From Saccharopolyspora rectivirgula DSM 43747 (GTDB lineage Bacteria > Actinomycetota > Actinomycetes > Mycobacteriales > Pseudonocardiaceae): 64,000 bases of DNA. The stretch covers positions 42,507 through 106,506 of the forward strand of contig NZ_AYJW01000004.1 of the NCBI RefSeq assembly GCF_000497205.1. The letters are read 5' to 3'. The notes beneath the pieces were generated by a model. The model was not told where the DNA came from, did not search any database, and worked only from the letters and a program-made list of their open reading frames with translations. Position 1 is the stretch's first letter. Each line of letters opens with the position of its first letter. This document shows, in pieces, positions 58,659-64,000 of this stretch. Position numbers and translations under genes: made by a program.

Positions 58659-61565
58659 GTGGCCATGCGGCCCCCGGTAGGAATGCCGAAGTTGTCCCGG
58701 CGGAACCGGATCCTGCTGATCCTGGGTGGAATCCTGCTGGTCGCCCTGATCGCGGGATCACGTCTGCTGGGCACCTATGTGGACTGGCTGTGGTACGGCG
58801 AGGTCGGCTACCGACAGGTCTTCACCACCCAGTTGGTGACCCGGCTGGGGCTGGGCCTGGCAGTGGCCGTCTTCATCTTCGCGGTTCTGCTGCTGAACCT
58901 GTGGTTGGCGTATCGGAACCGGCCGGTGTTCGTGCCGGTCAGCGGTCCTGACGATCCGCTGGCGCGGTACCGCACGGTCACCACCGAGCGGTCCCGGCTG
59001 TTCGGGCTGGGCATCCCGATCGTGGTCGGTGTCATCTCCGGTCTGGCGGCGCAGGCCGACTGGCAGACCCTCCAGCTGTTCCTCAACAGCGTGCCGTTCG
59101 GCAAGACCGACCCGGAGTTCGGCAAGGACATCAGCTTCTACACGTTCGAGCTGCCGTTCTGGCGCTTCCTGCTGGCCTGGGGCTTCGTCGCCGTTGTGAT
59201 CAGCTTCATCGGCGCCCTGATCACCCACTACATCTTCGGCGGCATCCGGTTGGCCGGCCGCTCCGGGCAGCTGTCGATGCCGGCCCGGGTGCAGTTGGCC
59301 GTCCTGGCCGGGGTGTTCGTGCTGCTGAAGGCGGTGGACTACTTCCTGGCCCGCTACGACCTGCTGCTGTCGCAGCGGAACTCGCTGTTCACCGGCGCCA
59401 GCTACACCGACTTGAACGCGGTGATGCCCGCCAAGTTGATCCTGATGTTCATCTCGATCTTCTGCGGGATCGCCTTCTTCGCCGCGATCTTCCTGCGCAA
59501 CCTGCAGATCCCGGCGCTGGCCACGGTGCTGCTGGTGCTGTCCAGCGTGATCGTCGGGGCGATCTGGCCGGCGCTGCTGGAGCAGTTCTCGGTGCGGCCG
59601 AACGCCAACCAGAAGGAAGCCGAGTCGATCAGTCGCAACTTGGCGGCCACCAAGGACGCTTTCGCCATCGGCCCGGACGAGGTCGAGTTCATCGACTACC
59701 CGGGGCGCACCCAGCTGGAGCCGTCCGAAGTCGCCGCGGACAAGGGATCGATCCCGAACATCCGCCTGCTGGACCCCAGCGTCCTGTCGGACACCTTCAC
59801 CCAGCTGACCCAGCAGTACAACTTCTACGGCTTCACCGACAAGCTCGACATCGACCGCTACCGGGACGAGAACGGCGAGCTGCAGGACTACCTGGTGGCG
59901 GTGCGCGAGATCAACACCGACCGGTTGGCCGCCAACCAGCAGTCGTGGATCAACCGGCACATGGTGTACACCCACGGCAACGGTTTCGTGAGCGCCCCGG
60001 CCGACCGGGTGGACTCCACCCTGGAGGAAGGCGCCACCGAGGGCGGCTACCCGGTCTTCTCCATCAGCGACGTGGCCAACGACGGCCAGGGCGAGATCCC
60101 GGTCGAGCAGCCCCGCATCTACTACGGCGAACTGGTCACCGACTACGCCATCGTGGGCGGCTCCCCGGGGGACGCGCCGCGCGAGTACGACACCGACACC
60201 CAGCAGTACACCTACACCGGCCAGGGCGGTGTGCCGTTGGGCAACCTGTTCCAGCGCCTGGTCTTCGCCGCCTACTACGGCGAGCGCAACATCCTGTTCA
60301 ACCAGGCCATCGGTTCCGAGTCGAAGATCATGTACGAGCGGAACCCGCGGGACCGGGTGCAGAAGGTCGCCCCGTGGCTGAAGTTGGACGGTGACCCGTA
60401 CCCGGCGGTCATCGACGGTCGGATCAAGTGGATCGTCGACGGCTACACCACGCTCAACAACTACCCGTACTCGCGGTTGACCGAGTTCGGCACCGCCACC
60501 CAGGACAGTCTGGTCGGTGTGGAGCGCCAGCCGAACCAGGAGATCAACTACATCCGGAACTCGGTGAAGGCCACGGTGGACGCCTACGACGGCACCGTGA
60601 CGCTCTACGCGGTGGACGAGGAGGACCCGGTCCTCAAGGCGTGGCGGGGGGTTTTCCCGGACTTGGTGAAGCCCTCCAGCGAGATCTCGCCGGAGCTGCG
60701 GGAGCACTTCCGCTACCCGGAGGACCTGTTCAAGGTCCAGCGCAAGCTGCTGACCGAGTACCACGTCACCGACCCCGGGGACTTCTTCGCCAACCGCACG
60801 TTCTGGGAGGTTCCGGCGGACCCGACCGCGGCGCAGGGCACCGAGGGCTCGCCGCAGCCGCCGTACTACGTGATCGCCCAGATCCCGGGGCAGGACCGGC
60901 CGCAGTTCCAGCTGACCAGTGCGCTGACCCAGCTGCGGCGGCAGAACTTGGCGGCCTGGGTCTCGGCGTCGTCGGATCCGGAGGAGTACGGCAAGTTGAC
61001 GGTCCTCAGGTTGCCGACGAACACCCAGACCCCGGGGCCCAACCAGGTCCAGAACCAGATGGAGTCCACACCGGAGGTCACCGAGAACCGCACGCTGTTC
61101 AACAACCCGAACGTGACGGCGATTTTCGGCAACCTGCTGACCCTGCCGGTCGCCGGCGGTCTGCTCTACGTGGAGCCCATCTACATCCAGCGGAACGAGC
61201 CGGATTCGTATCCGCAGTTGGCTCGTGTGCTGGTGTCGTTCGGTGGCCGGGTCGGGTTCGCCGAGACGCTGGAAGGCGCGTTGGAGGAAGTGTTCGGCCC
61301 CGGTGCCGGGCAGGCCGCCAGCACGGAGGACGGTTCCGAGCAGCAGCAGCCGCAGCGCCCGGAGCGGCCGGGCCAGCAGCCGCCGCCTCCGTCGGACCAG
61401 GACCAGCAGGCCAGCCCGGAACTGCAGCGGGCGGTCTCGGACATCCAGTCGGCGCTGGAGCACCTGCGCCGTGCTCAGCAGGCCGGTGACTTCGGCGACA
61501 TCGGCGCGGCGTACCAGGAGCTGGACGCGGCCATCCGGCGCTTCGAACAGGCCCAGGGCGGCTGA
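58659..61565 (+). CDS. UPF0182 large membrane protein
   Basis: Protein of about 968 residues of family UPF0182 (Rv3193c-like). Seven hydrophobic helices in the first 310 residues (from ILLILGGILLVALIAG to LATVLLVLSSVIVGAIW) are followed by a large extracytoplasmic domain rich in conserved motifs such as FIDYPGRTQLEPSEV and YTYTGQGGVPLGNLFQRLVFAAYYGERNIL. The last 100 residues are Gln/Pro-rich and end in a helical coiled-coil-like segment. GTG 58659 has AGGAG nine bases upstream; ATG 58665 and ATG 58683 are alternatives. Function unknown. Confidence 0.9.
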   Translation: MAMRPPVGMPKLSRRNRILLILGGILLVALIAGSRLLGTYVDWLWYGEVGYRQVFTTQLVTRLGLGLAVAVFIFAVLLLNLWLAYRNRPVFVPVSGPDDPLARYRTVTTERSRLFGLGIPIVVGVISGLAAQADWQTLQLFLNSVPFGKTDPEFGKDISFYTFELPFWRFLLAWGFVAVVISFIGALITHYIFGGIRLAGRSGQLSMPARVQLAVLAGVFVLLKAVDYFLARYDLLLSQRNSLFTGASYTDLNAVMPAKLILMFISIFCGIAFFAAIFLRNLQIPALATVLLVLSSVIVGAIWPALLEQFSVRPNANQKEAESISRNLAATKDAFAIGPDEVEFIDYPGRTQLEPSEVAADKGSIPNIRLLDPSVLSDTFTQLTQQYNFYGFTDKLDIDRYRDENGELQDYLVAVREINTDRLAANQQSWINRHMVYTHGNGFVSAPADRVDSTLEEGATEGGYPVFSISDVANDGQGEIPVEQPRIYYGELVTDYAIVGGSPGDAPREYDTDTQQYTYTGQGGVPLGNLFQRLVFAAYYGERNILFNQAIGSESKIMYERNPRDRVQKVAPWLKLDGDPYPAVIDGRIKWIVDGYTTLNNYPYSRLTEFGTATQDSLVGVERQPNQEINYIRNSVKATVDAYDGTVTLYAVDEEDPVLKAWRGVFPDLVKPSSEISPELREHFRYPEDLFKVQRKLLTEYHVTDPGDFFANRTFWEVPADPTAAQGTEGSPQPPYYVIAQIPGQDRPQFQLTSALTQLRRQNLAAWVSASSDPEEYGKLTVLRLPTNTQTPGPNQVQNQMESTPEVTENRTLFNNPNVTAIFGNLLTLPVAGGLLYVEPIYIQRNEPDSYPQLARVLVSFGGRVGFAETLEGALEEVFGPGAGQAASTEDGSEQQQPQRPERPGQQPPPPSDQDQQASPELQRAVSDIQSALEHLRRAQQAGDFGDIGAAYQELDAAIRRFEQAQGG

Positions 61566-61580
61566 GCGAGTTGAGCGCAG

Positions 61581-61616
61581 CTGTGGCGGCGGGGAATCCC
61601 CGCCGCCACAGTTTTT
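61581..61616 (+). terminator. Strong terminator after UPF0182
   Basis: CTGTGGCGGCGGGGA pairs perfectly with TCCCCGCCGCCACAG (15-bp stem, one-base loop region) and is followed by TTTTT at 61612-61616. Confidence 0.92.
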
Positions 61617-61709
61617 CGGTGAGCCGTTCGGTGGAAAATGCGATACGTCACTTTTACCGGGGCGGGATTTGCACTAAGGTTCTTCGGCCCGTAAAGTGGA
61701 TGTTGCCGA

Positions 61710-61783
61710 CGCGGGGTGGAGCAGCTCGGTAGCTCGCTGGGCTCATAACCCAGAGGTCGCAGGTTCGAATCCTGCCCCCGCTA
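61710..61783 (+). tRNA. Initiator tRNA-fMet (CAT), copy 1
   Basis: A 74-base tRNA without encoded CCA. Acceptor stem starts CGCGGGG and closes CCCCGCT plus discriminator A, leaving the first pair C1-T72 unpaired; the anticodon loop CTCATAA holds CAT and is closed by GGG/CCC, three consecutive G-C pairs. An unpaired 1-72 position and three G-C pairs identify the initiator, not the elongator, tRNA-Met. T-loop TTCGAAT is normal. Confidence 0.97.
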
Positions 61784-61789
61784 CTGAAG

Positions 61790-61818
61790 AAAGGCCCTCG
61801 CTGTGCGCGGGGGCCTTT
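61790..61818 (+). terminator. Terminator after initiator tRNA copy 1
   Basis: AAAGGCCC (61790-61797) pairs with GGGCCTTT (61811-61818) with inner pairing CGC/GCG, ending in a short T-run. Confidence 0.75.
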
Positions 61819-61977
61819 CGTCATGCCGGCGGTCGGGCCGTCCCGTCGCGGACCTCGCCGGCCGGATCGTCCGGCGTGGCCGGTGGGGGCGCGAGCTGCG
61901 GTTTCCAGCTCGGGGCACCCCCCCCTGTGCGCCCCGGTTTCCGGGGCGTGTACAGTTATGGGCAGAACAGAAAACGA

Positions 61978-62051
61978 CGCGGGGTGGAGCAGCTCGGTAG
62001 CTCGCTGGGCTCATAACCCAGAGGTCGCAGGTTCGAATCCTGCCCCCGCTA
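61978..62051 (+). tRNA. Initiator tRNA-fMet (CAT), copy 2
   Basis: Sequence identical to the copy at 61710-61783 over all 74 bases, including the unpaired C1-T72 and three G-C pairs next to the anticodon loop. It lies 194 bases after the first copy, with its own upstream sequence and terminator, so the two seem independently transcribed. Confidence 0.97.
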
Positions 62052-62057
62052 CTGAGG

Positions 62058-62085
62058 AAGGGCCCGGCTGCAGCCGGGCCCTTTT
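62058..62085 (+). terminator. Terminator after initiator tRNA copy 2
   Basis: AAGGGCCCGGCT/AGCCGGGCCCTT forms a perfect self-complementary stem with central GC, followed by TTTT. It may also terminate the convergent zinc-ribbon gene. Confidence 0.85.
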
Positions 62086-62092
62086 CACGTGG

Positions 62093-62293
62093 TCAGGACC
62101 GGCTCGCCCAGGTGTGGGCGCACTCCGGTGAGCAGATGCGCTGCGCGCGGCGCACCACTTCGTTGCGCTGCAGCGGCCGCCCGCAGATCATGCAGCTGTC
62201 CGCGGGATCGTCCGGGCGCACCGGGGTCAGGGGTTCTTCGGTCCCGGTGTCGGGGGGCCGGTGGTCGGCGTTCTCGCGTCCGGACCAGCGCAC
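62093..62293 (-). CDS. Small zinc-ribbon protein
   Basis: Protein of 66 residues. C-terminal zinc-binding motif CMICGRPL...CSPECAHTWA with four cysteines spaced like a treble-clef or HNH-type ribbon; the N-terminal half is polar and disordered. GTG 62293 has GGGAGG eight bases upstream, which favours it over GTG 62302. No family name is certain. It is convergent to the initiator tRNA copy 2. Confidence 0.7.
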   Translation of the reverse strand: MRWSGRENADHRPPDTGTEEPLTPVRPDDPADSCMICGRPLQRNEVVRRAQRICSPECAHTWASRS

Positions 62294-62302
62294 TGCTAGC
62301 AC

Positions 62303-62640
62303 CTCCCTGGCGGCCCGTGGTGGCCGCAGATCAGCCGGTTGTCTGCAGCGTGCTCATTTCTCCCCCGCCGTGGCAGAGGCTTTCGGTGATAGCACCTTTT
62401 TGTGTGGCGAAGAACCCCCGTTCGAGCGAATGAAGGGGGCATGGGAAAGCGCTGAGCACCTGATGGGTGGTGTTGGAGTGCTGGGAGTGACGGATGATTA
62501 CCTGTGGTGATCCACAAGCCGTCCGATCTCGCACTAATGGCCCAACGGTTCGTCCACTTGGACCAGTTGACTGCAACCACAGTGGACAGATTTAGCGACC
62601 ATTGTGGACAGCATCGCGTTTACGTGGCACGGTTGTCACT
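62303..62640. other. Intergenic region upstream of padR
   Basis: About 340 bases with no supported gene. Near the padR start three GTGGAC-type boxes occur: GTCCAC at 62552-62557, GTGGAC at 62582-62587 and 62604-62609, and a GTCAC-T-GTGAC inverted repeat overlaps the start (62635-62645). These are candidates for PadR binding, but GTGGAC is also common in coding DNA here. Confidence 0.35.
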
Positions 62641-63138
62641 GTGACCGAGCTGAATTCGACATCTGCAGCCTTGTTGGGGCTACTGCACGAAGGTCCGAAG
62701 ACTGGTGGACAGCTGGTGGCTGCGGCCGCCGAGCGCTTCAACGGCTTCTTCAGCGTGACCCGCAGCCAGGTCTACCGGGAGCTGCCCGCGCTGGCCGAGC
62801 AGGGGCTGCTGCGGCTGGGGAAGCAGGGGCCGCGGTCCAGCCAGCAGTACGCGATCACGGCGGCCGGCAAGCGGGCGTTCAAGGCCTGGCTGAACACCGA
62901 GCCGGGGCCGGACAACGTCCGCAGCCCGCTGATCCTGCGCCTGGTCTACTCCGGTTCCCTGACGCCCAGGCAGCGGGCGAACCTGGTGCAGTCGGCCCGG
63001 GAGCAGTACGTGGAACAACTGGACGAGGCCAGGGCCAGGGCGAAGGCGGCGGACAACCCGTACGAGAAGGCCGCGGCCGACTTCACCGTCGCCTACAACC
63101 GGGCCGTCATCAAAATGCTGGACGCCATTCCGGAGTGA
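62641..63138 (+). CDS. PadR-family transcriptional regulator
   Basis: Regulator of 165 residues. N-terminal winged helix of PadR type: ALLGLLHEGPKTGGQLVAAAAERFNGFFSVTRSQVYRELPALAEQGLL with wing QYAITAAGKRAF, followed by a helical C-terminal domain typical of PadR dimers (QRANLVQSAREQYVEQLDEA). GTG 62641 is selected because the domain begins three residues later than usual ELNSTSAALLGLL. Probably controls its own gene and a nearby target not identified here. Immediately upstream of the prfB leader hairpin. Confidence 0.87.
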   Translation: MTELNSTSAALLGLLHEGPKTGGQLVAAAAERFNGFFSVTRSQVYRELPALAEQGLLRLGKQGPRSSQQYAITAAGKRAFKAWLNTEPGPDNVRSPLILRLVYSGSLTPRQRANLVQSAREQYVEQLDEARARAKAADNPYEKAAADFTVAYNRAVIKMLDAIPE

Positions 63139-63148
63139 CCCCGGGGGT

Positions 63149-63185
63149 TGCGGCAGCCCGGCACGCCGAGGACCGGGCTGCCGCA
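63149..63185 (+). terminator. Hairpin between padR and prfB
   Basis: TGCGGCAGCCCGG (63149-63161) pairs perfectly with CCGGGCTGCCGCA (63173-63185), an 13-bp stem, but no T-run follows, so termination would be incomplete or factor-dependent. Confidence 0.6.
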
Positions 63186-63221
63186 GAACTCCAGCGGTAC
63201 CGGTGAAGTACCCTGGAGGTT

Positions 63222-64000
63222 GTGAATCCCGACGTCGCCGCTGAGCTGAAGGAACTGGCCAGCACTCTCGAGGGCATCGAGAGTGTGATGGATCTGGACT
63301 CGCTGCGAGCCAAGATCGCGGAGTTGGAGGCCGAGGCCGCCAAGCCCGACCTCTGGGATGACGTCGAACACGCGCAGCGGGTGAACAGCCAGCTCGTGCA
63401 CCGCCAGGCGGAGCTGCGCAAGGTCACCGAGCTGCGGCAGCGCCTGGAAGACCTCGAGGTGCTCTACGAGCTCAGTGAGGCGGAGGGCGATTCCGCCGGT
63501 CTGGCCGAGGCGGACGAGGAGCGCGCCCGGCTGAAGAAGGACCTCGAGTCGCTGGAGGTCCGCACCCTCCTCTCCGGGGAGTACGACGAGCGCGAGGCGA
63601 TGGTCACCATTCGCGCCGAGGCCGGTGGGGTGGACGCCGCGGACTTCGCGCAGATGCTGATGCGCATGTACCTGCGCTGGGCGGAGCGGCACGAGTACCC
63701 GGTGGAGATCTACGACACCTCCTACGCGGAGGAGGCCGGCTTGAAGTCGGCCACGTTCCGGGTCAACGTCCCCTACGCCTACGGGACGCTCTCCGTGGAG
63801 CAGGGCACCCACCGCCTGGTGCGCATCTCCCCCTTCGACAACCAGGGGCGCCGCCAGACGTCCTTCGCCGGTGTCGAGGTGCTCCCGGTGGTGGAGGAGA
63901 CCGACCACGTCGAGATCCCGGAGAAGGACATCCGGGTGGACGTCTTCCGGTCCTCCGGCCCGGGTGGGCAGAGCGTGAACACCACCGACTCCGCGGTGCG
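63222..64000 (+). CDS. prfB: Peptide chain release factor 2 (5' part)
   Basis: Class I release factor that reads UGA and UAA stop codons. The window holds the first 259 codons, ending within the catalytic loop [17 protein letters not shown] with the universal GGQ tripeptide. The N-terminal domain with [15 protein letters not shown] and the [21 protein letters not shown] segment match RF2. No in-frame stop or +1 frameshift site near codon 25 is present, as usual in actinobacteria. GTG 63222 follows GGAGG by two bases; spacing is short but the N-terminus aligns with known RF2 proteins. Incomplete at the right edge. Confidence 0.96.
   Translation, partial: MNPDVAAELKELASTLEGIESVMDLDSLRAKIAELEAEAAKPDLWDDVEHAQRVNSQLVHRQAELRKVTELRQRLEDLEVLYELSEAEGDSAGLAEADEERARLKKDLESLEVRTLLSGEYDEREAMVTIRAEAGGVDAADFAQMLMRMYLRWAERHEYPVEIYDTSYAEEAGLKSATFRVNVPYAYGTLSVEQGTHRLVRISPFDNQGRRQTSFAGVEVLPVVEETDHVEIPEKDIRVDVFRSSGPGGQSVNTTDSAV

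Noticed and set aside
58758..61463. 901-codon open frame antisense to the UPF0182 gene
   Set aside because: Shadow of a conserved membrane-protein gene; no domain and unnatural composition.
61978..62051. tRNA copy 2 as an integration-created duplicate (att site)
   Set aside because: Both copies are complete, close together and lack any mobile gene between them; the 194-base gap holds only a terminator and upstream sequence.
62303..62640. Small ORFs in the padR upstream region
   Set aside because: None has a ribosome site or sensible amino acid composition.
62552..62645. GTGGAC boxes as definite PadR operators
   Set aside because: GTGGAC is frequent in coding sequence throughout this window, so three occurrences near padR are not convincing alone.
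63222..63400. Programmed +1 frameshift in prfB
   Set aside because: No in-frame stop or CTTTGA-like slip site occurs near codon 25; the frame is continuous.
1..64000. CRISPR arrays, insertion sequences, prophage or integrase sites
   Set aside because: No regularly spaced repeats, transposase, recombinase or terminal inverted repeats were seen; the tRNA genes have no adjacent integrase.

Overview
The window is GC-rich DNA from a filamentous-type actinobacterium, most likely of the family Pseudonocardiaceae (Saccharopolyspora-like). The evidence is frequent GTG starts, pervasive GC3 bias, WhiB7, AdnAB, an LpqY-SugABC importer, DUF3107, DUF3152, DUF1003 and UPF0182 proteins. Gene order also matches two separate blocks of the Mycobacterium tuberculosis chromosome as I recall them: Rv1229c-Rv1239c (mrp to corA) and Rv3212-Rv3193c (rhlE neighbour to UPF0182). 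No phage, transposon, CRISPR array or rRNA operon is visible; this is core chromosome.

Layout. 0-5.5 kb: O-methyltransferase, Mrp iron-sulfur carrier ATPase, MarR regulator, DUF1003 protein, a PRC/MgtE-N/CBS protein and a malyl-CoA-lyase-type enzyme. 5.7-14.1 kb: a very large patatin-like protein with a membrane C-terminus, a YflT-like membrane protein, then the trehalose-type ABC importer lpqY-sugA-sugB-sugC. 14.1-16.6 kb: two unlisted small ORFs, CorA magnesium channel with a long leader, and a Nudix hydrolase. 16.7-19.8 kb: small membrane peptide, bacterial PH-domain protein, PHP phosphoesterase, RecB-type nuclease and a membrane protein. 19.8-29.9 kb: PQQ-like propeller protein, RhlE-type RNA helicase, MiaE-like ferritin-fold protein, DUF3107, a TetR/DUF4873 pair divergent from a diiron oxygenase and hydrolase, a second TetR divergent from another hydrolase, and a DUF3152 protease. 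30-42.4 kb: MoeZ, a kinase-fold protein, a HemD-like protein, an alkyltransferase-like protein, the AdnA-AdnB helicase-nuclease, two unknowns and a K+ channel. 42.4-51.7 kb: membrane proteins, a zinc metallopeptidase, a DUF2207 protein, paired M16 peptidases, NudC and UvrD2. 51.7-54.2 kb: a whiB7 locus with promoter, upstream ORF, attenuator, whiB7 and a coupled 74-residue ORF, then an ABC1 kinase. 54.4-61.6 kb: DUF5679, YgjP-like peptidase, DUF2342 protein, PDZ/Lon-like protease, PPA1309 protein, UPF0182. 61.7-64 kb: two identical initiator tRNA genes, a zinc-ribbon peptide, PadR regulator and the 5' part of prfB, which runs off the right edge.

Functional themes. DNA repair is strongly represented (AdnAB, UvrD2, ATL, RecB-like nuclease). 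Nutrient and ion handling is represented by trehalose uptake, CorA, the MgtE-N/CBS sensor-like protein and a K+ channel. The most interesting regulatory structure is the whiB7 leader: an AT-rich element next to a -35 box, a 67-codon upstream ORF with a strong ribosome site, a perfect 11-bp terminator stem with a U-tract, then whiB7 and a translationally coupled small ORF of unknown function.
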